Assembly: GCF_900103085.1 (NCBI RefSeq)
Contig: NZ_FMWR01000017.1
Coordinates: 24,040 to 88,039 of the forward strand
Direction: 5' to 3'
DNA: 64,000 bases
Origin: Gilliamella mensalis
GTDB taxonomy: Bacteria; Pseudomonadota; Gammaproteobacteria; Enterobacterales; Orbaceae
Every line of letters starts with the position of its first letter. The first letter of the stretch is position 1. Both the position numbers and the translations under genes were made by a program. Shown here piece by piece: positions 1 to 9,185 of the stretch. The notes under the pieces are model-generated. The model was not told the DNA's origin, did not search any database, and saw nothing but the letters and a program-made list of their open reading frames with translations.

Positions 1-955
1 TAATTTGTTTTAATGCGCCTCCAGCTCCAATAATTAATACCACCATTGCAATGCTTTTTACCGCATTATCAAAAGAGTGCATAACCCATTCCATTGAATG
101 ATTGAGTTTTTTCCCAAATAATATAAATGCAGCAATCATCGCAATAAACATGGCTATTTGAGATGAACCAATAAAATTGAGCACTGAGTAAGCGGTTGTT
201 CCTTTTTCTAACCCTATATTTGCTATTGTCGTTGCAATCATGATGTAAGCAGGAAGCAAAGGAACAGTAATTGATGTAAAAAATGAAGGGAGATTATTTT
301 CATCAACAGATATTTCAGATTGTAAAAATGATGGTGTTGGTCTTTCTAAATTACCCAGAAATTTAGGAAGAATTATTCCAGCACAAATTACAGAAGGAAT
401 TGCGACAATTAATCCATAAATATAGACCATTCCCATATCAGCACCATAGGCATTAACTAGTGCAACAGGTCCTGGTTGTGGAGGAAATAACGAATGGGCT
501 GTAGTTGCCGCTGCAACACCAGGAATAGCCAATTTTAAAAATGGAATTTTAGCTTCTTTAGCCAATGCAATGACTAATGGAGCCAATATTATAAATGCTG
601 CCTCATAAAACATTGCGAGCCCAAATATAAGCCCCATAATAATAATCGCTAGTTTTACATATTTGATTCCAAGCCTTTTTAACAATGTTTGAGCAATTTG
701 ATGAGCCGCACCAGAATCAACCATTAATTTGCCAATAACTGCGCCAAATACCACAATAATAGCAAGTTCGCCAAGCGTATTGCCGAACCCTGACTTAATC
801 GTTTTAAGTATACTCAATACATCCATTTTAGCCATCAAACCAACAAATATTGCAGCCAATAGCAATGCAACCATTGAATTTATTTTAAAACGAATATTTA
901 AAAGTAACATTAATCCTATTCCTAGGATAACCCAAAGAATATTTAAAAATTCCAT
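1..955 (-). CDS. gntP: GntP family gluconate/fructuronate permease (partial, C-terminus off the left edge)
   Basis: Inner-membrane H+ symporter of the GntP family. I translated it on the minus strand from an ATG at 953-955, preceded by AGGAG nine bases upstream. The 318 codons in the window give a hydrophobic multi-helix protein that follows E. coli GntP almost residue for residue, including the stretches [31 protein letters not shown] and [20 protein letters not shown]. In E. coli, gntP lies beside uxuAB, carries fructuronate or gluconate, and is controlled by UxuR and CRP. Here it diverges from a UxuR-like gene across a region with both kinds of site, so uptake of fructuronate or a related aldonate is the likely job. 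The remaining C-terminal third lies outside the window. Confidence 0.93.
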   Translation of the reverse strand, partial: MEFLNILWVILGIGLMLLLNIRFKINSMVALLLAAIFVGLMAKMDVLSILKTIKSGFGNTLGELAIIVVFGAVIGKLMVDSGAAHQIAQTLLKRLGIKYVKLAIIIMGLIFGLAMFYEAAFIILAPLVIALAKEAKIPFLKLAIPGVAAATTAHSLFPPQPGPVALVNAYGADMGMVYIYGLIVAIPSVICAGIILPKFLGNLERPTPSFLQSEISVDENNLPSFFTSITVPLLPAYIMIATTIANIGLEKGTTAYSVLNFIGSSQIAMFIAMIAAFILFGKKLNHSMEWVMHSFDNAVKSIAMVVLIIGAGGALKQI

Positions 956-1070
956 GAATTATGGCTCCTATTTTAAATTTTATTGTTAATGGTTAAACAT
1001 TAATTTAGCAAAACTTAATTATTAACAGTTTGCCTAGCGCTAAATTTCGTTAATGATAGATAATATTTGG

Positions 1071-1103
1071 TTACATGTTCCTTAAACTTTGCATTTTTAG
1101 CAT
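1071..1103 (-). pseudogene. Relic of a uxuB start codon and first codons
   Basis: In copy 1 the bases homologous to the uxuB translation start are still present. An ATG reads leftward at 1101-1103 behind a GGTGATAGAAGT-like sequence, against GGTGATATAAGT at uxuB. The frame runs MLKMQSLRNM and stops at 1071-1073. The real uxuB begins MLEIS. This suggests the duplicated segment ended just inside uxuB. It is too short to be a functional gene. Confidence 0.5.
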
Positions 1104-1207
1104 ACTTCTATCACCATTCATTTTTAAAGTTTTATGACAACATTTATTCATTGGTTAAACATATTTTCACTTATAAAATATAATTTTCACTGTTATTTTG
1201 ATAAAAC

Positions 1208-1223
1208 CGTGATCATGATCACT
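1208..1223. promoter_or_regulatory. CRP-type site, copy 1
   Basis: CGTGATCATGATCACT matches the CRP consensus TGTGA-N6-TCACA in both half-sites except the outermost bases. It lies between gntP and the regulator, and the equivalent site exists in the duplicate at 6650-6665. Confidence 0.65.
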
Positions 1224-1274
1224 TAAAATGGTTTATTTTTATTTAATAGACAATACTTGCATTATGACAATCAA

Positions 1275-1292
1275 AAATAGGTATACCAATTT
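1275..1292. promoter_or_regulatory. UxuR/ExuR-type operator, copy 1
   Basis: AAATAGGTATACCAATTT is an 18-base palindrome with one mismatch to the gammaproteobacterial UxuR/ExuR motif AAATTGGTATACCAATTT. It sits 108 bases before the regulator start, consistent with autoregulation and control of gntP. Confidence 0.65.
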
Positions 1293-1400
1293 CATTATGT
1301 AATTATCGAAGCTAACGCATTAAATATTCTGCTAAACAAGATAACTAGCGTATAATCTATCGTATTAATTAATAGTGTTTATTCAAAAAAGGGCAATCAA

Positions 1401-2162
1401 ATGCAATCATCTAGCCGTCTTTATCAAGAAATTGGTAAGGAACTAAAGTTTTTGTTAAAAAATGGTACCTATAAAATTGGAGATCGGTTACCACCAGAAA
1501 GAGATATAGCAGAAACATTTAGCGTGAGTCGTACCATAGTACGTGAAGCATTAATCATGCTAGAGCTTGAAAATTTGGTTACAGTAAAAAAAGGATCAGG
1601 TGTTTATGTAATTGGTTTACCAAATGCAATATTATCTGAGCAGGATAAGCAGATAGAAGAAAACGATTTTGGACCATTTGAACTATTACAGGCACGACAA
1701 TTAATTGAGAGTAATATTGCAGCATTTGCAGCCTCTCAGATAGTGAAAGCAGATATAGTAAAACTCAGGTCTATCTTAGAACAAGAACGACAGATATTAG
1801 AAAATGGTGTACTTGACGACTATAGTGCAGATGAAATGTTTCACATTACGATAGCAAAGGCTACAAAAAATGCTGTATTAGAAGATTTACTAAACGATCT
1901 ATGGCAAAAACGCCATGCTAGTAAAATGTGGAATCAACTCCATAATCGTATTACTGATAATAGTTACCGAAAAAAATGGCTTGATGATCACGAAAAAATA
2001 CTACAAGCCCTGCAAGTAAAAGATGCAAAGGCTGCACGACAAGCTATGTGGCAACATTTAGAAAATGTTAAACAAACATTAATGACTGTTTCAGATAGTG
2101 AAGATCCTAACTTTGATGGTTATTTGTTTGATTCTATTCCGGTTACCATTGTTAACCAGTAG
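1401..2162 (+). CDS. GntR family (FadR subfamily) hexuronate regulator, UxuR-like
   Basis: Cytoplasmic DNA-binding regulator of 253 residues, close to E. coli UxuR and ExuR in length and sequence. Residues about 8-70 form the winged helix-turn-helix (GDRLPPERDIAETFSVSRTIVREALIMLE). Residues about 95-230 form the all-helical FCD ligand domain (GPFELLQARQLIESNIAAFAA, later WLDDHEKILQAL and AMWQHLENVK). The tail FDGYLFDSIP resembles UxuR more than ExuR. E. coli UxuR and ExuR repress uxu/uxa genes and are released by hexuronates such as fructuronate; I infer the same here. A decayed second copy of this gene lies at 6811-7054, so this copy probably serves both control regions. Confidence 0.88.
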   Translation: MQSSSRLYQEIGKELKFLLKNGTYKIGDRLPPERDIAETFSVSRTIVREALIMLELENLVTVKKGSGVYVIGLPNAILSEQDKQIEENDFGPFELLQARQLIESNIAAFAASQIVKADIVKLRSILEQERQILENGVLDDYSADEMFHITIAKATKNAVLEDLLNDLWQKRHASKMWNQLHNRITDNSYRKKWLDDHEKILQALQVKDAKAARQAMWQHLENVKQTLMTVSDSEDPNFDGYLFDSIPVTIVNQ

Positions 2163-2262
2163 AAAATCTCATCATTGTTTATCGATTTGCTTTATAAACA
2201 GGTTAATTAAATCTCACAATAGTAATAACCATAGCTACTGAATAAAAAAGAAAATTGACAAA

Positions 2263-2302
2263 AAACTGACAAATATAGTTCAAGCATTGTATTTGTCAGT
2301 TT
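2263..2302. terminator. Perfect 13-bp inverted repeat between convergent genes
   Basis: AAACTGACAAATA at 2263-2275 pairs perfectly with TATTTGTCAGTTT at 2290-2302 across a 14-base loop. It lies between the convergent ends of the uxuR-like gene and exuT, with A/T runs on both sides, so a bidirectional terminator is the simplest reading. Confidence 0.6.
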
Positions 2303-2324
2303 AAAGCTACAAAGGCGCAGTTCA

Positions 2325-3608
2325 CTAATTGGTTGCTAATTGAAAGCTAGTGTGCTGAGTTTTATTTTCTCTAATAAAAGTCCATAAAACAGTTGCTCCT
2401 ATAACATCAAAAAAAGCTAACGCGATAAAAAATGGACCAAAACCAATAATACCAACAAATGCGCCAATAAATAAATTAAAAATCAACTGGCCTGACCATG
2501 CACATGCGCCAGCCATTCCGACCGCTGTTGCAACCTGATTTTTCTTAAATAAATCACCGCCAAGCGTTGAAGCTACAGTTGAGAGTAACTGGTGAGAAAA
2601 CCCGCCAAGACTAATTAAAAATACAGCAAGATAAGGATCTTCAACAATACTTACAAATCCAATAGTCATCATAAGAATAGCACCAATGGTAAATGTAATA
2701 AGTCTTGAATTGATTAACGAAAAACCTCTATCATTAAAAAATCTAGCAACAAAGCCACTCGCTAGGCATCCCAAGTCAGCCATTAAAAAGGGTAACCAAA
2801 CAAACATCGCAATTTCTTTTAAACTAAAATTCAGAGTTTCTACAAAAAAAATGGGTACCCAAAAGTTGATCGTTCCCCATGCGGGATCTGCCAGAAACCG
2901 TGCAATACCGATCCCCCAAAAATTACGTTGAGTAAGAATTGAAATAAAAGACACTTTTTCTTCTTTGCTGTTTATTTCTAAATGATTTTCTTTTCCAACT
3001 TCTATATATTGCCTCTCCTCTGGAGATAGTTTTTTTGAATCTTTAGGATCGCGATAAAAAATAAACCAAATCATAGCAGCAAGTAAAGCCAGAGAGCCAG
3101 AAACAACAAACGCAAATTGCCAGCCTTGGAATAAGATACACCAAGCAATCAAAGGAGGAGCCAACATAGCACCAAATGAAGTTCCCATATTAAATATGCC
3201 CGCAGCAATTCCTCTCTCTTTTGCAGGGAACCAAATTGAAGCTGTTTTGATGCCAACGGGGATTGCTGAAGCTTCACTAAATCCCATAATTCCACGCATA
3301 AAAGCTAATCCTTGCCATGTGCCAGTTAATGCATGCCCCATAGTAGCGAGTCCCCAAATAACCGCACAAATAGCAAATCCAAGTCTTAACCCAATGGTAT
3401 CAATAAAAAATCCCATGATTGGTTGACCAATGGTATAAGCTAATTGAAATGTACTTACTATCCACGAATATTGTTCTTTCGATATACCTGTCGCATCCAA
3501 AATAGTCGGTGCAGCTATGCCTAATGCAGTTCTATCAAGATAATTGACAATTGTAATAACACAAACAAGTAATATCATATACCATCGAAAATGTTTTATT
3601 TTTTTCAT
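2325..3608 (-). CDS. exuT: MFS hexuronate transporter, ExuT type (ACS family)
   Basis: Twelve-helix inner-membrane symporter of the anion:cation symporter branch of the MFS. It is expected to import glucuronate and galacturonate. The N-terminus carries the family signature VNYLDRTALGIAAPTI; the A-loop region GFFIDTIGLRLGF and FSEASAIPVGIKTASIWFP follow. It is 427 residues from the second of two adjacent ATGs (3606-3608), which is better spaced from AAAGGA than the first. It is the last gene of uxuB-uxaC-exuT (41 bases after uxaC), which supports hexuronate as substrate. The ACS family also carries galactonate and glucarate, so the exact substrate is inferred. Confidence 0.82.
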   Translation of the reverse strand: MKKIKHFRWYMILLVCVITIVNYLDRTALGIAAPTILDATGISKEQYSWIVSTFQLAYTIGQPIMGFFIDTIGLRLGFAICAVIWGLATMGHALTGTWQGLAFMRGIMGFSEASAIPVGIKTASIWFPAKERGIAAGIFNMGTSFGAMLAPPLIAWCILFQGWQFAFVVSGSLALLAAMIWFIFYRDPKDSKKLSPEERQYIEVGKENHLEINSKEEKVSFISILTQRNFWGIGIARFLADPAWGTINFWVPIFFVETLNFSLKEIAMFVWLPFLMADLGCLASGFVARFFNDRGFSLINSRLITFTIGAILMMTIGFVSIVEDPYLAVFLISLGGFSHQLLSTVASTLGGDLFKKNQVATAVGMAGACAWSGQLIFNLFIGAFVGIIGFGPFFIALAFFDVIGATVLWTFIRENKTQHTSFQLATN

Positions 3609-3652
3609 CATTTTTCCTTTTATAATTATATTAAAAGTTAGTTAGCTTGTTA

Positions 3653-5059
3653 TTACTTAGAAAAATAACGGTTGGCATTGTTAAAACAGATATCACTAAT
3701 CATTGTCCCTACCAGATTAAAATCAGCTGGAATTTCACCATTTTCCATCCAATGACCAACCATATTGCATACGATGCGCCTAAAATATTCATGCCTTGTA
3801 AATGATAAGAAACTACGTGAGTCTGTTAACATGCCAATAAATTGACTTAATAATCCCATTTGTGAAAGCTGCATTAGTTGGCGCTCCATACCATCTTTTT
3901 GGTCATTGAACCACCAACCTGAGCCAAATTGGATTTTGCCAGCAATACCAGACCCTTGAAAATTGCCTGCCATAGTTGCTAACACTTCATTGTCACGAGG
4001 ATTTAAACAATATAAAATCGTTTTAGGTAATTGGTCTGTCAGATCTAAAATACCCAATAAAGCGGATAGTGGTTCAGCAATAGGTCTATCACCAATTGAG
4101 TCAAAGCCTGCATCAGGTCCCAAAATTTTGAACATCCGTTGATTATTATTACGTAGAGCCCCCAAATGTAACTGCATAACCCAATTACGTTTGTGATATT
4201 GCTGTCCAAGCCAAATAAGCATTGCTGTACTAAATTGAGCTATTTCTAATTCAGAAATTTCTTGATTATTTAAACGTTTAATGAGTATTTCGTTAAGTTT
4301 TCTTTCTGTTGGTATATCAGCATACCTTAAGATTTCTATACCATGATCTGACGCTTCACAGCCGTGAAGTTCAAAATAATCCAGCCTTTTAGTTAATGCG
4401 AAGAGTAATTTTTCAAAAGAGTTGATTTCAATATTTGTAACATTACCTAATTGCAGGATATAATCGGCAAAATTTGGTAATTCAATTTTAAATACTTTGT
4501 CGGGTCGCCAACTTGGTCTTACTTTTGTCTTAAAGGTCGTATCTAAGCTGATTTGTTTGTGATACTCCAATGAATCAATTGGATCATCGGTTGTACCTAC
4601 TGTATTGACCTTCATTTGAGTTAAGATTCCACGAGTTGAAAACGCTGGTGTGGCCAACTGTTCATTAACCTGATGCCAAATTTTTACCGCTGTTTGTTCA
4701 TTAAAGAGCGTGTTTTTTATTCCAAATGGACGACGCAACTCTAAATGTGTCCAATGATAAATTGGGTTACCAAGTGTTAATGGCACAACTTTAGCCCAAA
4801 TAAGATATTTATCATAATCAGACGCATCGCCAGTAATAAGCTTTTCATCAATACCAGCTGTACGCAGTACTCGCCATTTATAATGATCACCTGCCAGCCA
4901 AATTTCGGTCAAATTACGGAAATTTTTATCTTCAGCTATATCTTTAGGAGGTAAATGGCAATGATAATCATATATCGGCTGACCTTCTGCATAATCAAAA
5001 TAGAGCCTTTGAGCAGCTTTACTTTGCAATAAAAAATTATCATCTAAAAATTTTTTCAT
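3653..5059 (-). CDS. uxaC: Glucuronate isomerase (uronate isomerase)
   Basis: Cytoplasmic enzyme interconverting D-glucuronate with D-fructuronate and D-galacturonate with D-tagaturonate, the first step of both hexuronate routes. The 468 residues match the family length (E. coli 470). The amidohydrolase-fold metal motif is near the N-terminus as [15 protein letters not shown]. Other conserved segments are [29 protein letters not shown] and [20 protein letters not shown]. It lies 18 bases after uxuB and before exuT in one minus-strand unit. In E. coli uxaC pairs with uxaA; here uxaA and uxaB lie about 38 kb away at 41210-45280. Confidence 0.95.
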   Translation of the reverse strand: MKKFLDDNFLLQSKAAQRLYFDYAEGQPIYDYHCHLPPKDIAEDKNFRNLTEIWLAGDHYKWRVLRTAGIDEKLITGDASDYDKYLIWAKVVPLTLGNPIYHWTHLELRRPFGIKNTLFNEQTAVKIWHQVNEQLATPAFSTRGILTQMKVNTVGTTDDPIDSLEYHKQISLDTTFKTKVRPSWRPDKVFKIELPNFADYILQLGNVTNIEINSFEKLLFALTKRLDYFELHGCEASDHGIEILRYADIPTERKLNEILIKRLNNQEISELEIAQFSTAMLIWLGQQYHKRNWVMQLHLGALRNNNQRMFKILGPDAGFDSIGDRPIAEPLSALLGILDLTDQLPKTILYCLNPRDNEVLATMAGNFQGSGIAGKIQFGSGWWFNDQKDGMERQLMQLSQMGLLSQFIGMLTDSRSFLSFTRHEYFRRIVCNMVGHWMENGEIPADFNLVGTMISDICFNNANRYFSK

Positions 5060-5077
5060 TCTTTTTTCACCCTAATT

Positions 5078-6547
5078 TTAGATTATTAGTTCTTGGATCG
5101 TTTGTTTTGCCCCTTTTTGCATTAACGTAAGATAGTGTGTTGTGACTTGCTCTCTAAATTGAGAATTGTTCGGCAAATCAGCACCAAAAATCACATCCAG
5201 TTTGAGTAAACAATTGACTCGTTCTATTCCATCTACGCTAGCTTTAACGATAGTTTGTAATTGCTCTGACATTGGGTCTTTAACATCTATTGGCTGATGA
5301 TTATCATCAATACCACCGACATAACGCATCCACCCAGCAACACCTAATGCAAGTAATGAAAAATCAGAGTCGTTTTTTATATGCCAGCGAATTGAATCAA
5401 GCATTCTTTGAGGAAGTTTTTGAGTTCCATCCATCGCAATTTGCCATGTTTGATGTTTTAATGATGGATTACTAAATCGTTCAATAAGTTTGTTTGCATA
5501 TTCTAGCAAGTTAACATTTGATGGGACATGAAGAGTGGGAGCTTGTTGTGCCATCATTAATTGATGAGTGGCTTTTTTATAGCTTGCATCATTCATACAG
5601 TCATTGATATGCACATAACCGGCCAAATAACCTAAATACGCTAAAAATGAATGGCTTCCGTTTAACATGCGTAGCTTCATTTCTTCGTAAGGTACAACAT
5701 TTTTAACAAATTCTGCACCCACTTGGTCCCAATTTGGTCGATTTGTTACAAAATTATCTTCAATGACCCACTGGATAAATGGCTCACAAGCAATACCACA
5801 GGGATCAACAATCCCACCTAATACGCCCTCAATTTCTATTAATGTTTCTGATGTTATGGCAGGTACAATACGATCAACCATTGTGCACGGAAAGGTTGTA
5901 TTAGATTCAATCCATTGAGCTAATTTGAAATCGCGCGCTTTAGCTAAATCTAAAATCGCTTTCTTTAAAACTACACCATTTTCGGGAATATTATCGCAAG
6001 ACAAAGCGGTAAAAGATTTTAGACCTCGTTGCATTCTACGATACAGTGCTTCAACAATAACACCTGGTGCTGATACAGGTTTCTCTGGATTAACAAGATC
6101 GGCTTTAATTAATGCATTATTAAAATCCAATCCGACTCCACCCGGTAACATACAATAACCTTTTTCAGTGATAGTAAGTGAAACTATTTCAATTAAGGGA
6201 CTGGCCATCTTTTCTAAAATAACTTCAATACCATCACTCTGCGCTAATAGTGATTCTTTAACACTACCAATAACAAAAGCCTCTTTCGATTGGGCTCCTT
6301 TTTCTAAAACGGTATAAAGGTGATCTTGCTTACGAATATCTTCAATTAACTGTTCTCCACCAACAATATTTACCTCACAAATAGCCCAATCACTGTTCCC
6401 TGTATTTAATAATCGGTCTATAAACAAAGCCTGATGGGCTCGATGAAAAGCACCAAATCCTAAATGGACAATTCTAGAAACAATCTTCTTTCTATCATAC
6501 GTTGGGCGTTTTTTTATATATTGAGGTAAAGCTGAAATTTCTAACAT
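5078..6547 (-). CDS. uxuB: Fructuronate reductase (D-mannonate oxidoreductase)
   Basis: NADH-dependent reductase of the long-chain mannitol dehydrogenase family that converts D-fructuronate to D-mannonate. It has an N-terminal Rossmann domain (IVHLGFGAFHRAHQALFIDRL) and the catalytic-region signatures SCDNIPENG, MVDRIVPA and KLRMLNGSHSFLAYLGYLAG. I chose the ATG at 6545-6547 (489 residues, MLEISALPQ) because GGTGA lies seven bases upstream; an ATG six codons earlier has no clear binding site. It heads uxuB-uxaC-exuT and diverges from the regulator pseudogene and uxuA. Its promoter region is the second copy of the gntP/uxuR control segment. Confidence 0.94.
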   Translation of the reverse strand: MLEISALPQYIKKRPTYDRKKIVSRIVHLGFGAFHRAHQALFIDRLLNTGNSDWAICEVNIVGGEQLIEDIRKQDHLYTVLEKGAQSKEAFVIGSVKESLLAQSDGIEVILEKMASPLIEIVSLTITEKGYCMLPGGVGLDFNNALIKADLVNPEKPVSAPGVIVEALYRRMQRGLKSFTALSCDNIPENGVVLKKAILDLAKARDFKLAQWIESNTTFPCTMVDRIVPAITSETLIEIEGVLGGIVDPCGIACEPFIQWVIEDNFVTNRPNWDQVGAEFVKNVVPYEEMKLRMLNGSHSFLAYLGYLAGYVHINDCMNDASYKKATHQLMMAQQAPTLHVPSNVNLLEYANKLIERFSNPSLKHQTWQIAMDGTQKLPQRMLDSIRWHIKNDSDFSLLALGVAGWMRYVGGIDDNHQPIDVKDPMSEQLQTIVKASVDGIERVNCLLKLDVIFGADLPNNSQFREQVTTHYLTLMQKGAKQTIQELII

Positions 6548-6649
6548 ACTTATATCACCATTCAAATTTAAAGTTTAATGACAGATTTACTTATTGGTTA
6601 GACATGTTTTCATTTACAAAATAATTTTTCACTATCATTTTGATTGAAT

Positions 6650-6665
6650 TGTGATCTAAATCACC
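6650..6665. promoter_or_regulatory. CRP-type site, copy 2
   Basis: TGTGATCTAAATCACC is very close to the CRP consensus (TGTGA-N6-TCACA) and lies at the position equivalent to 1208-1223. Its centre is about 110 bases upstream of the uxuB start. Confidence 0.7.
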
Positions 6666-6716
6666 AAAAATGGTTTATTTTTATTTAAAATTGACAATAC
6701 TAATATGCTGACATTA

Positions 6717-6734
6717 ACATTGGCATTCCAATTT
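6717..6734. promoter_or_regulatory. UxuR/ExuR-type operator, copy 2
   Basis: ACATTGGCATTCCAATTT keeps 15 of 18 positions of the UxuR/ExuR palindrome at the place equivalent to 1275-1292. The right half-site is intact. Its survival beside a dead regulator gene suggests it is still bound by the product of 1401-2162. Confidence 0.55.
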
Positions 6735-6810
6735 AATTACATAAGTTAACTAGTGAGAAAATAACATTAAATATTCTGCTAACTAAATGATTAATATTAT
6801 GTATTAAATA

Positions 6811-7054
6811 AAGGCAAGCCTAGTGGTCTTTATCAACCAATTGGTAATTAAATCGAGTTACTAAAAAATGACGTAATAATAACGAGTAAATTTTATGCAC
6901 ATTACAAGTAAAAGATGTAAAAGCGACACATTAAGCTATATAGCAATATTTAGAAAATGTTAAATCAACATTAATGGCAATTTATGATAGTGGAGATCTA
7001 AATTTTGATGGTTACCTATTTGACTCAATTCTAGTTAACATTGTTAATCAATAG
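6811..7054 (+). pseudogene. Decayed duplicate of the UxuR-like regulator
   Basis: The first part (about 6811-6872) aligns with the start of the intact gene at 1401: tagtggtctttatcaacc against tagccgtctttatcaaga, then the ttggtaa and ctaaaaaatg-type segments. The last part (about 6902-7054) aligns with its end at about 2023-2162: acaagtaaaagatg, atttagaaaatgttaaa, ttttgatggtta and attgttaa..ag. The middle, roughly 550-560 bases, is missing. The start codon is lost and in-frame stops are present, so no regulator can be made. The homology continues a little past the stop (atcagcattgtttat), so the copied segment extended beyond the gene. Confidence 0.85.
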
Positions 7055-7132
7055 GCAGTAAATAATCAGCATTGTTTATAGATCTTTTTTATTTTAGAAA
7101 AACAAATAAATGAAATCGTTAAGGAGATTTAT

Positions 7133-8314
7133 ATGGAACAAACGATGCGTTGGTTTGGACCCAATGACCCAGTATCATTAGATGATATAAAACAATCGGG
7201 AGCAACTGGAATTGTTACAGCATTACACCATATTCAAAATGGAGAAGTTTGGAGCATTGAAGAAATCCAAAAACGAAAAAATATTATTGAAGAAAAAGGA
7301 TTAACATGGTCTGTTGTAGAAAGCATTCCTGTTCATGAAGAAATAAAAACCCACTCGGGAAACGTTCTGCAACATATCGCCAATTATCAGCAATCAATTA
7401 GAAATTTAGCTGCTTGTGGAATTGACACTGTTTGTTACAATTTTATGCCAGTTTTAGATTGGACTCGAACAGATCTTTCTTATGAATTACCTGATGGTTC
7501 AAGAGCATTACGGTTTGATCAAGTTGCCTTTGCCGCATTCGATATTTATCTATTAAAACGACCTAATGCAGAAAAAGATTATTCACAGCAAGATGCCATT
7601 TTAGCAAAAACATATTTTGAACAAATGACACAAGCAGATAAAGATAAACTTGTTGCAAATATCATTGCAGGTTTACCAGGTGCTGAAGAAGGTTATTCAC
7701 TTGATCAATTTCGTGCTCATCTCGCAACTTATGATAATATTGATAAAGAAAAATTACGTGAAAATTATGCCTATTTTTTAAAAGCTATTGTCCCTGTTGC
7801 TGAAGAAGTTGGTGTTGTTTTGACTGTTCATCCGGACGATCCTCCGCGCCCAATTTTAGGCCTACCTCGTATTGTTTCAACGATCGAAGATATGCAATGG
7901 ATTAAAGATACCGTTGATAGTATTCATAATGGCTTTTGTTTTTGTACAGGTTCTTATGGCGTTCGTAGCGATAATGATTTAGCTATCATGGCTGAAAAAT
8001 TTGCCGACCGTGTCCACTTTATTCACTTACGAGCAACAGTTCGTGAAGAAAACCCACTATCTTTTCATGAAGGTGATCATTTAGCTGGTGATGTTGACAT
8101 GTATGCTGTAATCAAAGCATTGATTGCAGAAGAACAACGACGTAAAAAGGCAGGAATCAAACGCCCTATTCCTGTCCGCCCAGATCATGGACATCAAATG
8201 TTAGATGATCTCAAGAAAAAAACAAACCCAGGCTATTCTGCTATAGGCCGTTTGCGAGGTTTGGCTGAAATTCGTGGTGTTGAATATGCAATCCTCCGAG
8301 CTTTTTTTAATTAA
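7133..8314 (+). CDS. uxuA: Mannonate dehydratase
   Basis: Cytoplasmic metal-dependent dehydratase (TIM-barrel, UxuA family) that converts D-mannonate to 2-keto-3-deoxygluconate, closing the glucuronate branch started by UxaC and UxuB. The 393 residues match E. coli UxuA (394) across the whole length: [63 protein letters not shown] and [18 protein letters not shown] lies seven bases before the ATG. It is separated from the upstream control region by the regulator pseudogene, so it is probably transcribed from what was the regulator promoter. Confidence 0.96.
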   Translation: MEQTMRWFGPNDPVSLDDIKQSGATGIVTALHHIQNGEVWSIEEIQKRKNIIEEKGLTWSVVESIPVHEEIKTHSGNVLQHIANYQQSIRNLAACGIDTVCYNFMPVLDWTRTDLSYELPDGSRALRFDQVAFAAFDIYLLKRPNAEKDYSQQDAILAKTYFEQMTQADKDKLVANIIAGLPGAEEGYSLDQFRAHLATYDNIDKEKLRENYAYFLKAIVPVAEEVGVVLTVHPDDPPRPILGLPRIVSTIEDMQWIKDTVDSIHNGFCFCTGSYGVRSDNDLAIMAEKFADRVHFIHLRATVREENPLSFHEGDHLAGDVDMYAVIKALIAEEQRRKKAGIKRPIPVRPDHGHQMLDDLKKKTNPGYSAIGRLRGLAEIRGVEYAILRAFFN

Positions 8315-8365
8315 TAGAACCAAGCAAATCAATTGTAATTAATACATATAAAAATCCTAACAATT

Positions 8366-8394
8366 GCAAGCCCTTTTTTAAGGGCAATTTTTGT
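8366..8394 (+). terminator. Rho-independent terminator after uxuA
   Basis: GCCCTT (8370-8375) pairs with AAGGGC (8380-8385), followed by aatttttgttt. It lies 55 bases after the uxuA stop. Confidence 0.75.
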
Positions 8395-8553
8395 TTATAC
8401 AAACATACATAATATAATTCCAAGATGGATAATACCTATTTGTAAACACCTATCAAATACCTTAAAATGATGAGAATGTTTAATGGTAATTGATTTGCAT
8501 ATAAATAATGCGTTGTATCGTAGTACATAAAATGCTATAAAAGCATAACTATT

Positions 8554-8583
8554 TTGACATTCTATCCTTTTAGGCGTTATATT
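8554..8583 (+). promoter_or_regulatory. Sigma-70-type promoter for the DUF3597 gene
   Basis: A perfect TTGACA at 8554-8559 is followed after 17-18 bases by TTATAT/TATATT at 8577-8583, about 70 bases before the gene start. The rest of the 8315-8655 gap holds only the uxuA terminator and featureless A+T-rich sequence. Confidence 0.5.
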
Positions 8584-8655
8584 AATTATGATATTTTCTA
8601 CATCTATATCGTTAAGCAGTTTTTTTAAGCAGTTTAAATTTGAAAGAGGTGTAAT

Positions 8656-9081
8656 ATGGGTATCTTAAATAACATTTTTTCTAAAGTATTTCCTAGTGCT
8701 CAAGCAACAGTAGAAAATGCCGTTGATACAGTGAAAGATAAAGTTGAAAATATCACTGCATCAGTCAAAGATACGGTATCAAGTGGTTCACAACAGGTTC
8801 AAGAAAAGGTAGAGCAAAGCACATCTAATGTTGATGTCACATCTATTCTTGATAATTTAGCAAAAAAGCATCCTGAAGCACTCAACTGGAAAACATCGAT
8901 CGTCGATTTATTGAAATTACTAGGTATAGACAGTAGCTTAGATGCACGTAAAAAATTAGCGCAAGAGCTAAATTATACAGGCAGTACTGATGATACTACA
9001 GCAATGAATACATGGTTAATCAAAGAGGTAATGAAGAAAATAGCTGAAAAAGGTGGTAATATTACTCATCTGTTTTCTTAA
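8656..9081 (+). CDS. DUF3597 domain protein
   Basis: A 141-residue soluble protein of unknown function. Residues about 15-60 are a polar amphipathic helical stretch rich in V, K, D and S (ENAVDTVKDKVENITASVK). Residues about 60-135 match the DUF3597 pattern: VDVTSILDNLAKKHPEALNW, then SIVDLLKLLGIDSSLDARKKLAQELNYTG, then MNTWLIKEVMKKIAEKGG. Family members are small single-domain proteins with no known reaction. GAAAGAGGTG before the ATG is a good ribosome binding site. The gene stands alone with its own promoter and terminator. Confidence 0.8.
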   Translation: MGILNNIFSKVFPSAQATVENAVDTVKDKVENITASVKDTVSSGSQQVQEKVEQSTSNVDVTSILDNLAKKHPEALNWKTSIVDLLKLLGIDSSLDARKKLAQELNYTGSTDDTTAMNTWLIKEVMKKIAEKGGNITHLFS

Positions 9082-9107
9082 TCTAGCCTTCTAAGATAAT
9101 GACTTGA

Positions 9108-9137
9108 CAATCCGCTCAATTTTTGGCGGATTGTTTA
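9108..9137 (+). terminator. Rho-independent terminator after the DUF3597 gene
   Basis: CAATCCGC (9108-9115) pairs with GCGGATTG (9126-9133), followed by tttattat, 26 bases after the stop. Confidence 0.75.
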
Positions 9138-9185
9138 TTATAAGCAAGTAGTTATCCATTACCCATTTGTTATTGACTCAATAAA

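Larger units (their letters stand above)
956..1400. promoter_or_regulatory. Divergent gntP / uxuR control region (copy 1 of a duplicated regulatory segment)
   Basis: The 445 bases between the divergent starts of gntP and the regulator. From about 1091 rightward the sequence aligns with 6537-6810 upstream of uxuB, with shared blocks such as tatcaccattca, aatggtttatttttattta and taaatattctgctaa. It contains a CRP-type site, a UxuR/ExuR-type operator and a relic of a uxuB start, each listed separately. The left part (956-1070) has no counterpart in copy 2. Confidence 0.8.
6548..6810. promoter_or_regulatory. uxuB / uxuA-side control region (copy 2 of the duplicated segment)
   Basis: It aligns along its length with 1104-1400. 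The A+T filler has drifted, but the CRP-type site, the UxuR-type operator and the uxuB start are kept. It probably drives uxuB-uxaC-exuT leftward and, through the pseudogene, uxuA rightward. There is no intact gene between here and uxuA. Confidence 0.75.

Noticed and set aside
729..989. Plus-strand frame of 86 codons
   Set aside because: It is antisense to the start of gntP, whose minus-strand translation matches GntP throughout.
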